Origin: Spirochaetota bacterium | GTDB lineage: Bacteria > Spirochaetota > UBA12135 > COTS27 > JAFLEE01 | Assembly: GCA_017302015.1 (NCBI GenBank) | Contig: JAFLEE010000107.1 | Coordinates: 1 to 14,463 of the forward strand | Direction: 5' to 3' | Length of the DNA: 14,463 bases | Notes under the pieces: generated by a model | The model's input: the letters and a program-made list of their open reading frames with translations, nothing else | Databases searched by the model: none | What the model was told of the DNA's origin: nothing | Made by a program: the position numbers and the translations under genes | In this document: positions 1 through 7,272 of the stretch, piece after piece | Numbering within the stretch: the stretch's first letter is position 1 | Layout of the letters: each line of letters starts with the position of its first letter

Positions 1-135
1 AAAGGGGGCGGGGCGGGGCGGAAGGGGGCATCTGGGGACTGGATACACGGGGATGGGGGAAAGTGGCGAAAAAAGCGGTTGGGATTCGGGAACAATTTCA
101 GAGATTGGATGGACCCGGGCGCATTCTCTGAGAAT
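1..135. other. Intergenic edge, no gene seen
   Basis: G-rich sequence with no convincing reading frame. The only structure is a 6-1-6 palindrome, ATTCTCTGAGAAT at 123-135, directly beyond the stop codon of the minus-strand ArsR-type gene. It has no T-run after it in either direction, so it is not a convincing terminator. Confidence 0.5.
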
Positions 136-468
136 TCATTTTTCCCCCTCCCCCTTTTTCCCCAGTTTCCTCACCAATCTCCTCATCAAGACCAGATCCC
201 GAGCCAATCGGGTATCATCCACCCCGAACCAGGTGCGGGCCCCCTCGGGGATGCCCAGGATGCACCCTTGCCCCACGAGGTATTGGAGGTGGCGCGAAAG
301 CGTTTTGGCGTGCATGGGGATGCAGGCTTTCAGGTCGCCATAGGGAAGGGGCCCCCGCGCCGCCAGTCGGAGCAGGATTTCATGGCGCGCCGGATGGCCG
401 AGGGCCCGGCCGAAGCGGGCGAGTCGGCGGCTGGCGGCGTCGAACGGTGCGAGGTTTTGGTAGCTCAT
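136..468 (-). CDS. ArsR-type winged-helix transcriptional regulator
   Basis: A 110-residue DNA-binding protein. Residues 17-75 read as an ArsR-type winged helix: the helix 'GRALGHPARHEILLRLAARG' (20-39) is the family's usual opening, followed by a recognition-helix region around 'HAKTLSRHLQYL' and a wing at 'GARTWFGVD'. The C-terminus is short and basic. I see no cysteine pair of the kind that binds metal in ArsR/SmtB sensors (only Cys49 and Cys69), so a metal signal is not supported; the effector is unknown. The start has GGGAG only 2 nt upstream, which is close. The gene is divergent from rho and shares the 230-bp gap that contains the rho promoter, so autoregulation or control of rho is possible but unproven. 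The family call is fairly sure, the function is not. Confidence 0.75.
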   Translation of the reverse strand: MSYQNLAPFDAASRRLARFGRALGHPARHEILLRLAARGPLPYGDLKACIPMHAKTLSRHLQYLVGQGCILGIPEGARTWFGVDDTRLARDLVLMRRLVRKLGKKGEGEK

Positions 469-514
469 GACTCCCGATACCCGGCGTCGAACGAATCCTC
501 GGAAATAAAACCAG

Positions 515-544
515 TTGACACGCCCGCGCGCTCATTCGTAAAAT
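515..544 (+). promoter_or_regulatory. Sigma70-type promoter for rho
   Basis: A perfect -35 TTGACA (515-520) is followed after 18 bp by TAAAAT (539-544), a 5/6 match to the -10 consensus, in otherwise GC-rich DNA. Initiation would fall near 551, giving a rho leader of about 148 nt. Long rho leaders are known sites of Rho autoregulation in other bacteria; whether that holds here is inference. Confidence 0.75.
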
Positions 545-698
545 ATTGCTCCAGATCGATGTCGACCGCGTCCGCGGCGGATCCCGCGGAAAACCCCCAA
601 CCCCGTTCCTTCGCTTCCCCGAAGCCTCGATTCCTTCCGAACCCATGCCGGGTGGGCATTCCCGGACCTGACGAACATCCCGGAGGCCACGAACCCCC

Positions 699-2222
699 AT
701 GCCCGAAAACGAGACGCCGCGCGAAGAAGGCACGACCCCGACGGAAACCGAATCGCATCCCCAGGGCCCCGAGGCGCCCCGGGAGAACGGCGGCGAACCC
801 CGGGGCGAGAACGGCGGGCCGAAGAAGATCCGCCTGCATAAGGCCAAGGCCGAGAACGGCGCCCCCCAATTCGAGAAGGTGGAGGAAGAGCACCGCCCGC
901 CCCGCGAGCCGTCAGCCCCCCCCCGGTGGGCGCCCCAACCCGCCACCGGCGAGGGGCCGGCCCGCCTCCACATCAACGACCTCAACAAGAAGGGCATCGA
1001 GGATCTCATGGCCCTGGCCAAGGACCTGGGCGTCGTCCTCGACGAGGAAGTGAGCAAGCAGAAGCTCATCTTCCAGATCCTCGAGCGCAGCATGTCCAAC
1101 CACGAGGTGTCCATCTGGGCCACCGGGGTCCTCGAGAAGATGAACGAGGGCTACGGGTTCCTCCGTTCCCCCGACTTCTCCTACATGCCCGGCAGCGACG
1201 ACATCTACATCTCGCCCTCCCAACTGCGCGTCTACGGCCTGAGGACGGGCGACACCGTCACCGGAGAGATCCGGCCGCCCAAGCCGCAGGAGAAGTACTT
1301 CGCGATGTTCAACATCCACGAGGTCAATTTCGCCCCCGTGAGCCAGGTGAAGGACCGGCCCAGTTTCGACTCCCTCACCGCCTGCTATCCCGACAAGCGC
1401 ATCACCCTCGAGACCACCCAGGAGAACTTCGCCACCCGGCTCATCGACCTCATCGCGCCCATCGGCTTCGGGCAGCGGGGGCTCATCGTCTCGCCCCCCA
1501 AGGCGGGCAAGACCATCCTCCTGCAGAACATCGCCAACGCCATCACCGCCAACCATCCCTCCGCCTACCTCATCGTGCTCCTCATCGACGAGCGCCCCGA
1601 GGAGGTCACCGACATGAAGCGCAACGTCAAGGCCGAGGTCGTCTCGTCCACCTTCGACGAGCCGGCGCTTCGGCACGTGAGCGTGGCGCGCATCGTGCTC
1701 GAGAAGGCCCGGCGCCTGGTCGAGCAGAAGATCGACGTGGTGATCCTGCTGGATTCCATCACCCGCCTCGCGCGCGCCTACAACCAGGTCGAGCCCACCT
1801 CGGGCAAGGTGCTCACCGGGGGCGTCGACGCCAACGCGCTCCACAAGCCCAAGCGCTTCTTCGGCGCCGCCCGCAATATCGAGGAGGGCGGCAGCCTCAC
1901 CATCATCGCCACGGCCCTCATCGAGACCGGCAGCAAGATGGACGAGGTCATCTTCGAGGAGTTCAAGGGGACGGGCAACATGGAACTCGTGCTGGCACGG
2001 CGCATCGCCGAGCGGCGCATCTTCCCGGCCATGGACCTCAAGAAGAGCGGCACGCGGCGCGAGGAACTCCTCCTGAACCCCGTGGAACTCGCCAAGATGT
2101 ACGCCCTGCGAAACGCCATGGGCAACCTCGACGAGACCGAGGCCATCGAACTCGTGCTCGAGAAGACGAAGATGACCCGCAGCAACGAGCATTTCCTCGC
2201 CGCCATGAACAGCGGCAATTAA
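699..2222 (+). CDS. rho: Transcription termination factor Rho
   Basis: Hexameric RNA helicase-translocase that ends transcription. After a charged, Pro/Glu/Gly-rich extension of about 88 residues come the Rho N-terminal helical domain (89-133), the cold-shock-like RNA-binding domain (135-212, with '[20 protein letters not shown]') and the RecA-type ATPase (240-500). Walker A is PPKAGKT (266-272), Walker B is '[16 protein letters not shown]', and the Q-loop/R-loop region '[20 protein letters not shown]' and '[11 protein letters not shown]' are nearly identical to E. coli Rho. Total length is 507 against 419 residues in E. coli; the excess is the N-terminal extension. GGAGG lies 12 nt before the ATG. 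Extensions of this kind occur in several high-GC phyla and often carry extra RNA contacts. It heads a likely operon with the DUF350 gene and mazG. Confidence 0.97.
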   Translation: MPENETPREEGTTPTETESHPQGPEAPRENGGEPRGENGGPKKIRLHKAKAENGAPQFEKVEEEHRPPREPSAPPRWAPQPATGEGPARLHINDLNKKGIEDLMALAKDLGVVLDEEVSKQKLIFQILERSMSNHEVSIWATGVLEKMNEGYGFLRSPDFSYMPGSDDIYISPSQLRVYGLRTGDTVTGEIRPPKPQEKYFAMFNIHEVNFAPVSQVKDRPSFDSLTACYPDKRITLETTQENFATRLIDLIAPIGFGQRGLIVSPPKAGKTILLQNIANAITANHPSAYLIVLLIDERPEEVTDMKRNVKAEVVSSTFDEPALRHVSVARIVLEKARRLVEQKIDVVILLDSITRLARAYNQVEPTSGKVLTGGVDANALHKPKRFFGAARNIEEGGSLTIIATALIETGSKMDEVIFEEFKGTGNMELVLARRIAERRIFPAMDLKKSGTRREELLLNPVELAKMYALRNAMGNLDETEAIELVLEKTKMTRSNEHFLAAMNSGN

Positions 2223-2251
2223 GCCGAACATCCCCATCCCCGGAGCTCCCC

Positions 2252-2458
2252 ATGAAAGAATTCGTCACCGGACTTTGGCAGGTCCTCCTCTATTCCGTCA
2301 TCGGCGTCGCCTTCGTTTGGGCGCTCACGCGCTTCTCCCAGGTGCTCTTCGGGATGAACCTCTCCGAGGAGATCCGCAAGGGGAACAAGGCGGCCGCGAC
2401 CTTCGGCCTGGGGATCTTCATCCTCATCGGCCTCCTCATCGGCCTCATCGTCCGCTGA
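2252..2458 (+). CDS. DUF350-type small membrane protein
   Basis: A 68-residue integral membrane protein with two hydrophobic segments (about 8-28 and 51-67) and between them a cytosolic-looking 'LSEEIRKGNKAAATFGLGIF', which matches the conserved E(I)xxGNxAxA signature of DUF350. Many DUF350 proteins hold two copies of this unit; this one has a single copy. The function of the family is not established. ATG at 2252 lies 29 bp after the rho stop, with GGAG upstream; the stop is 7 bp before mazG, so it is likely co-transcribed with both. The family assignment rests on pattern recognition only. Confidence 0.7.
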   Translation: MKEFVTGLWQVLLYSVIGVAFVWALTRFSQVLFGMNLSEEIRKGNKAAATFGLGIFILIGLLIGLIVR

Positions 2459-2465
2459 GCGGGCC

Positions 2466-3269
2466 ATGGAGTCCCTCGACGAACTCCTTTCCATCGTGCG
2501 GCGCCTGCGGGCCCCGGACGGCTGCTCCTGGGACCGCAAGCAGACCCTCGAGAGCATGCGCGCCGGTTTCCTGGAGGAGGTGCACGAGTTCGTGGAGGGG
2601 GTGGACGAGCGCGACGCCAAGCTGATGAAGGAAGAGGCCGGCGACCTCTTCTTCCACCTCGTTTTCTTCTCCGAACTCGCCCGGGAGCAGGGCTGGTTCG
2701 ACGCCGATGCGGCCATCCGCGGGGTCTGCGAAAAACTCGTCAGCCGCCACCCCCACGTCTTCGAGCGCCGGCCGGGCGAGGCGGCCATCGACGAGGCCGA
2801 GGTGCTGCGCCGCTGGGAGGCCCGCAAGCAGGCCGAGAACGTGGAGAAAAAACGCGAGTCCATCCTCCAGGGCATCCCCCGGGCGCTCCCCTCCCTCGTG
2901 CAGGCCACCCAAATCCAGGAGAAGGCGAGCCATGTCGGGTTCGATTGGGACGGCGCGGCCGGCGTGCTCGACAAACTCGACGAAGAGGTGCGCGAACTGA
3001 AGGAAGCCGTCGCCGCGCGCGGGGCCGGCGGTGGGGCGCCCGACCGGGCCGTCGAGAACGAATTGGGCGACCTCCTCTTCACCGTGGTCAACCTCTCCCG
3101 CCATCTCGGCGTCGATGCCGACCGGGGACTCGCCCGCACGAACGCCCGCTTCAAAGCCCGCTTCGCCCATATGGAGAACGCCCTCAAAGCTTCGGGCGCC
3201 CCCTTGAACGGAAGGACGCTCGCGGAATGGGACGTCCTCTGGGAAAAAGCGAAAGAATCCCATCCCTGA
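2466..3269 (+). CDS. mazG: Nucleoside triphosphate pyrophosphohydrolase MazG
   Basis: Hydrolyses NTPs and dNTPs to the monophosphate and pyrophosphate in the cytosol, acting as a house-cleaning enzyme and, in E. coli, lowering ppGpp. At 267 residues it matches the two-domain E. coli type (263). The N-terminal MazG domain has 'PDGCSWDRKQTLES' (17-30), the metal-binding EExxE at 37-41 and EExxD at 56-60; the C-terminal domain has EExxE at 173-177 and ExxD at 199-202. All acidic metal ligands expected of both domains are present, so both appear intact. It starts 7 bp after the DUF350 gene. Confidence 0.95.
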   Translation: MESLDELLSIVRRLRAPDGCSWDRKQTLESMRAGFLEEVHEFVEGVDERDAKLMKEEAGDLFFHLVFFSELAREQGWFDADAAIRGVCEKLVSRHPHVFERRPGEAAIDEAEVLRRWEARKQAENVEKKRESILQGIPRALPSLVQATQIQEKASHVGFDWDGAAGVLDKLDEEVRELKEAVAARGAGGGAPDRAVENELGDLLFTVVNLSRHLGVDADRGLARTNARFKARFAHMENALKASGAPLNGRTLAEWDVLWEKAKESHP

Positions 3270-3282
3270 CGGGCCACCCCCC

Positions 3283-3310
3283 GGCCGGCGGCGGATTTTC
3301 CGGCCTTTCC
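3283..3310 (+). terminator. Possible weak terminator after mazG
   Basis: GGCCGG (3283-3288) can pair with CCGGCC (3300-3305) around an 11-nt loop, followed by TTTCC. The U-run is short, so termination would be partial at best. It lies in the 82-bp gap between mazG and the secreted VTN-repeat protein. Confidence 0.35.
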
Positions 3311-3351
3311 TCTTATTGAATTTACCCCTCCGTGGGCCGAAACTAAGGAAT

Positions 3352-4767
3352 ATGAATCGGCCCATCGGCCCGGGGTCTGCCCTCCTTTTTTGCCTATCCC
3401 TCGTCCTCGCCGGGTGGGCCGGTGACCTGGTCACCTTCGTGCCCGCGCAGGACGTGGAAATCCTCACCCAACCGGGGCGCATCCTCTTCGACCTGCGCCG
3501 ATGGCCGAGCAAGCCGGTACACGTCTACGCCAGCACCCTGCAGGTCTATAGCAACCTCTATCAGAATCCCGCCCTCATCCTCGACCTGCCGGCGGAGTTC
3601 GTCTCCCCCGACCGCAAGATCTTCGCCCTCACCAACGCCGAAGCGGGGAAGACCTACGAGTTTTTCCTGGCCACCTATATCCCCCGCGACCGCCGTCTCT
3701 ACCTCTCGGCCGTCTATTCCGTGACCATGGACCCCGCGCCCGGGCAGCCCACGAACGCCGCGGCCCCCCTGGCCGGGGTCGTGACCAATATCGTCACCAA
3801 CGAAGTGATCCATACCCTCGTGGTCTCCGTCACCAACGAGGTGACGAATACCGTCGTCCAGCAGGTCACCAATTGGGCGCCCATCGACCTCGTGATGAGC
3901 GTCGACAACGACGAACGGGTGGTGGCGCTGCGCGCGCCGAACCTGCTTAAGAATCCGCTCAAGCTCGCCCTGCTTGAGATGAAGGGCGGCCAGACCAACC
4001 AGACGGCCCTCGGACGGGTGGAGGGCGGCGAAGGCGCCCCCGGGCGCCATTGGGCGTTCGGCTACACCAACGCCCCGGGCGGCACGGGGGGGACCCTCTC
4101 GCTCTGGGCCCTGGACCCGGAGGGCAAGCCCCTGGCCGGCCGCGGCCTCGAGGTCTTTTTCCCCGACGCCGCATCGCCGGCCACCACCAATGTCTTCGAG
4201 TATCCCACGGAACTTTCGCGCTACCAGCCCGTCGGGCACCTGGGGCTCTTCGCGGTGGCCAACCTGTTCGCCCTCGGCCGCTTCACCGAAGCCCAGGAGC
4301 GCTTCGCGGCCATCCGGACGCCCGAGACCCCCGATAGTTCGTGGCTCTTCTGGAGGGCGGTGCTCGCCTACGTCGCCCGGGGCGCGGTGGAGGAGTCGCT
4401 TACGGGCTTCGCCCGCGTCATCCAGCGCGACCAGTACCGCGCCGAGGTGTTCCAGGCGCGGATTTGGCAGGGCATGATCACCCTGCAGGAGCGCCCGCGG
4501 CAAGCGCGCTCCCTCGCCTCGGCCCGCGCGTCCCTCGACGCCGCCTACGCCATGCCGGGCGAGAGCGAATGGAAGGACGATATCCTCTATTATCAGGCAC
4601 TGGCCTGGAAACGATCCGGGGACGCTCCGCGCCTCGCCGAGCACCTGCGCTTCATCCGCAACGCGCGCCTCGTCCATCCCCTCTCCACCGTCTGGGACAT
4701 CTCCCAAAAGCGCCCCGTCGAACTCCTCCCCCTGCTGCGCGCCCTGGAAACCGACGCGACGCCCTGA
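3352..4767 (+). CDS. Secreted TPR-like protein with VTN repeats, function unknown
   Basis: A 471-residue protein with a signal peptide (hydrophobic core about 9-22, ending near 'AGWAG'), so probably periplasmic. Residues 26-126 look like a beta-rich domain. Residues 143-174 carry five Val-Thr-Asn triplets (144, 148, 160, 164, 172), low-complexity and Asn/Val-rich. Residues about 180-275 look beta-rich again, and 290-465 are helical and TPR-like: 'LFALGRFTEAQERFAAI' is a good TPR helix pair, followed by similar units. No catalytic motif is seen. The ATG at 3352 is chosen over an upstream in-frame TTG (3316) because it opens directly into the signal peptide and has AAGGA just before it. It ends 7 bp before the cNMP-domain gene, suggesting co-expression. 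VTN-rich stretches are familiar from Verrucomicrobia-like proteins, a recollection rather than a search result. Confidence 0.75.
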   Translation: MNRPIGPGSALLFCLSLVLAGWAGDLVTFVPAQDVEILTQPGRILFDLRRWPSKPVHVYASTLQVYSNLYQNPALILDLPAEFVSPDRKIFALTNAEAGKTYEFFLATYIPRDRRLYLSAVYSVTMDPAPGQPTNAAAPLAGVVTNIVTNEVIHTLVVSVTNEVTNTVVQQVTNWAPIDLVMSVDNDERVVALRAPNLLKNPLKLALLEMKGGQTNQTALGRVEGGEGAPGRHWAFGYTNAPGGTGGTLSLWALDPEGKPLAGRGLEVFFPDAASPATTNVFEYPTELSRYQPVGHLGLFAVANLFALGRFTEAQERFAAIRTPETPDSSWLFWRAVLAYVARGAVEESLTGFARVIQRDQYRAEVFQARIWQGMITLQERPRQARSLASARASLDAAYAMPGESEWKDDILYYQALAWKRSGDAPRLAEHLRFIRNARLVHPLSTVWDISQKRPVELLPLLRALETDATP

Positions 4768-4774
4768 GGCCGAG

Positions 4775-5842
4775 ATGGAACGCATCCACAAGCATCGAGA
4801 CACCCCGGACCAGTGCTGGGTCTTGCGCCAGGGAAAGGTGGCCTTCGGGATCAAGGAGGGGGAAACCTACCCCATCGAGGGCGTGAATATGATCGTGGCG
4901 GCGGAGGAGTTCATCCTGGGATGGGGGGCGCCCGGCCTGCAATTCCGGCTCTACGACTTCTACAAGGAGCGCGACGCGGTCCTCATCCCGGTCCAACCGG
5001 AGCGCCTGCGGGAATTATTGCCGAAGTACACCGTCGGCTTCGCCCTCAACCAGCACCTGGCGCGCATGGCCCTCGTGACGGCGAACATCCTGCGCGAGCG
5101 GCGCTCCGTCGACAAGAGCGCCGACGTCGAGACCTACAACGCCAACGCCAAGAAATACTATTTCGCCGTCACCGAACTCGGCGAGATCGCCGACAAGTTC
5201 CGCTTCCCCCCGATCCTCCAGCTCGTGGAGAAGCTCAAGAACGAACTCATCTACGAGGCCGGGCGCATCCATGCCGTGCCCGAGAAGACGCTCTTCGACG
5301 TCGCGACCCAGAAGGGCGGGGTGGCCTCGGTCCCGGGGAACACGGTGCTCTGCGAGCAGGGGACCGAGGGCGACGAACTCTTCATCCTCAACCGCGGCAC
5401 CCTCGACGTGTTCGTCAAGGGCGCCAAGGTGGCCTCCCTCAGCGAGGCCGGCTCCGTCATCGGCGAGATCGCCCTGTTCCTGGGGGAGCACCGCACGGCG
5501 ACCCTGCGCACCGCCGGCGCCTGCGAGATCACCCGGCTGAAGCGGGATAACCTCAAGGCCTTCGTGGAGGGGAACCCGATCTTCTTCGAGACGATCGCCG
5601 CCTCGGTGAGCAAGCGCATCCGCAATACCTTCGTCCTCATCCGCGATTTCGACAAGAAGAACCAGCCCCATCCCGGGAAGATCGAGATCCCCGCCTTCCT
5701 CCTCGGCAAGCCGGGGGAGGACAAGCTCGCCCACCTGTTCCGCGAACTCCACAATATCCAGCGGTTTAAGCGCTTCGAGCAGCTGAAGCCCTTCATCGAG
5801 AAGCACAAGGCCGATTACCAGCATTTCAACGAGCTCAAGTAG
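4775..5842 (+). CDS. Cyclic-nucleotide-binding-domain protein
   Basis: A 355-residue cytosolic protein. Residues 186-275 form a CRP/PKA-type cyclic-nucleotide-binding domain: 'EQGTEGDELFILNRGTLDVF' is the usual beta-roll entry, and the phosphate-binding cassette has G230-E231 and R240-T241-A242, the residues expected to hold cAMP or cGMP. Residues 14-85 resemble the same beta-roll fold without a phosphate cassette, so a degenerate first copy is likely. Residues 90-165 are helical. The C-terminal 70 residues are helical and Lys/Phe-rich and match nothing I know; there is no winged helix, so it is not a CRP-type DNA-binding regulator. Start ATG lies 7 bp after the previous stop, with a GAGG overlapping that stop. 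Confidence 0.85.
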   Translation: MERIHKHRDTPDQCWVLRQGKVAFGIKEGETYPIEGVNMIVAAEEFILGWGAPGLQFRLYDFYKERDAVLIPVQPERLRELLPKYTVGFALNQHLARMALVTANILRERRSVDKSADVETYNANAKKYYFAVTELGEIADKFRFPPILQLVEKLKNELIYEAGRIHAVPEKTLFDVATQKGGVASVPGNTVLCEQGTEGDELFILNRGTLDVFVKGAKVASLSEAGSVIGEIALFLGEHRTATLRTAGACEITRLKRDNLKAFVEGNPIFFETIAASVSKRIRNTFVLIRDFDKKNQPHPGKIEIPAFLLGKPGEDKLAHLFRELHNIQRFKRFEQLKPFIEKHKADYQHFNELK

Positions 5843-5844
5843 GG

Positions 5845-5865
5845 CCCCGGCCCTTCCCGGGGTTT
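5845..5865 (+). terminator. Probable terminator after the rho-to-cNMP gene series
   Basis: CCCCGG (5845-5850) pairs with CCGGGG (5857-5862) around a 6-nt loop and is followed by TTT. The stem is strong but the U-run is short. It starts 3 nt after the stop of the cNMP-domain gene and fits the end of the transcript. Confidence 0.45.
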
Positions 5866-5917
5866 CCCATAGGGTAAAATAGCCCGCTCCGCGGGCCTTG
5901 CCCCGCCACCGGCCCCC

Positions 5918-6517
5918 ATGAACTTCCGTCCGTCCCCGATCATCCGACCGCTTCTGGCGGGCCTCTTCTTGGCCGGCTGTTCGATGCGCCCCTACCTCCA
6001 GCGGCCCCACCCCGCGTTGGCGGCCGCCCAGAACCGGGAGATGGCCGAAAAAATCGAGGCCTTGGGCGAAACGGGCGATTGGCTCGTCATCCGCGGGTTC
6101 AAGGTGATCGACGACCAACTCGCCGCCATGACCGGGGGCCCCCTCTCCCACGTGGGGATCTACGACAAGGAGCGCGCCCTGGTGATCGAGTCCGAGCGCA
6201 ACCACGGGGTGCACACGACGCCGCTTTCGAATTACGTGGCCAAGACCTACCGCATGGTGCTCGTGCGCCCCTTTTGGGCCAAGGATGGCGGCGGGGCCGA
6301 GGCCGTGGCCGCGGCCCGCCAACTTTGCGGGAAGAAATACAATCTCGGCGGCATCCTCCTGGGCCTGCGGGCGAGGGACCGCTACTATTGCACCGATCTC
6401 GTGGTGGACGTCTACCAGAAACGCTTCGCCCCCGACCAGGAGTTCGAGGCCATCCTCATGCCGATGGCGCTCCTCTCCTGGGGACGGGTCGTCTGGGACT
6501 CCGGCCCACGGCCGTAG
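5918..6517 (+). CDS. YiiX-type permuted NlpC/P60 lipoprotein
   Basis: A 199-residue predicted lipoprotein: after a short N-terminus, 'LLAGLFLAGC' gives a lipobox with the modified cysteine at 21. The mature part fits the circularly permuted papain-like NlpC/P60 group (YiiX/YaeF, DUF830 type): 'GDWLVIRG' opens the fold, His78 lies in 'GGPLSHVGIYD', and Cys158 in 'RYYCTDLVVDVY'. In permuted members the His precedes the Cys, as here. Such enzymes cut or transfer amide or ester bonds; the substrate (peptidoglycan peptide, acyl group) cannot be told from sequence. A TAAAAT at 5875-5880 could be its -10 element, but no good -35 is seen. Confidence 0.8.
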   Translation: MNFRPSPIIRPLLAGLFLAGCSMRPYLQRPHPALAAAQNREMAEKIEALGETGDWLVIRGFKVIDDQLAAMTGGPLSHVGIYDKERALVIESERNHGVHTTPLSNYVAKTYRMVLVRPFWAKDGGGAEAVAAARQLCGKKYNLGGILLGLRARDRYYCTDLVVDVYQKRFAPDQEFEAILMPMALLSWGRVVWDSGPRP

Positions 6518-6529
6518 GGGCCCCCGGGC

Positions 6530-7150
6530 CTATTCTTTCTTAAGGAGCTTCGTGAACTCCTTTTTGAACTTGTCGAGTTTGGGATTGATGACCGCGCGGC
6601 AATAGCCCTGGCCCGGGTTGAGATTGTAATAGTTCTGGTGGTAGTCCTCGGCCGGGTAGAAGACGGTGGCGGGGCTCAATTCGGTGACGATGGGGTTCGG
6701 CCACCATGCGGCCGCCTTTCGTTTGACGGCCTCCGCCGCGCTCCGCTGCGCCTCGCTATGGTAGAAGACCGCCGAGCGGTACTGGGTGCCCGTATCGGCG
6801 CCTTGGCGGTTGAGCGTGGTCGGATCGTGGGTCTTGAAGAAGACTTCGAGGAGCGTCTCGTAGGAGATTTCCTTCGGGTTGAAGCGGATCTGGATGGCTT
6901 CGGCATGGCCCGTTCGGCCGGTGCAGACGGCCTCGTAGGTCGGGAACTCCACCTCGCCGCCGATATAGCCCGAGGCCACCGACTCGACCCCCTTGAGCCG
7001 CTGGAAGACGGCCTCGGTGCACCAGAAGCACCCCGAAGCGAAGGTGGCGAGCTCGTTGGAGGCCCCGGGGGCCGGGGCGGGGGAGGATTTCATGGGGGCG
7101 GCTCCGCACGCGGTCAGGGTGATGAGGGCGGTCAAGAGGATGGCGCGCAT
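6530..7150 (-). CDS. msrA: Peptide methionine (S)-S-oxide reductase MsrA, lipoprotein form
   Basis: Repairs oxidised methionine. The GCFWC motif at 40-44 supplies the catalytic Cys41; 'EDYHQNYY' (168-175) and the 'GYC' resolving Cys184 are also present. Residues 1-15, 'MRAILLTALITLTAC', form a lipoprotein signal with the lipobox cysteine at 15, so the enzyme is expected outside the cytoplasmic membrane and protects envelope proteins. The start at 7150 is chosen because it opens into this signal; the longer frame from 7213 would add a 21-residue polar, basic leader. Length is 206 residues, near the family norm. Its 3' end faces the YiiX-type gene (13 bp apart, convergent). It is divergent from the membrane glycosyltransferase-like gene. 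Confidence 0.95.
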   Translation of the reverse strand: MRAILLTALITLTACGAAPMKSSPAPAPGASNELATFASGCFWCTEAVFQRLKGVESVASGYIGGEVEFPTYEAVCTGRTGHAEAIQIRFNPKEISYETLLEVFFKTHDPTTLNRQGADTGTQYRSAVFYHSEAQRSAAEAVKRKAAAWWPNPIVTELSPATVFYPAEDYHQNYYNLNPGQGYCRAVINPKLDKFKKEFTKLLKKE

Positions 7151-7213
7151 GGAGAAAAGATAACGGGGATGCGGCGGAAAGAAAAGATCGCTTCGGCGGT
7201 GCCCGTCTGCCAT

Positions 7214-7242
7214 TTGAAAATTGACGGGCCGCGGGGTAAAGT
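7214..7242 (+). promoter_or_regulatory. Sigma70-type promoter for the DUF6020-like gene
   Basis: TTGAAA (7214-7219), 17-bp spacer, TAAAGT (7237-7242). The -35 matches 5/6 and the -10 4/6, at the ideal spacing. It lies 31 nt before the start codon at 7273, in the divergent gap with msrA. Confidence 0.6.
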
Positions 7243-7272
7243 GGCTCCGGATCCGCTGGATTCCGATTCCCC

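Noticed and set aside
912-2237. Long minus-strand frame opposite rho
   Set aside because: It is the GC-rich mirror of rho, with His/Gly/Asp-rich low-complexity translation; the plus-strand rho is certain.
3841-3880. VTN triplets as a DNA tandem repeat
   Set aside because: The repeats are at protein level with varied codons and spacing (4, 12, 4, 8 residues), so there is no DNA repeat unit.
3394-4854. Long minus-strand frame opposite the VTN-repeat protein
   Set aside because: The plus-strand frame has a signal peptide, TPR-like helices and proper spacing to the next gene; the opposite frame has no recognisable fold.
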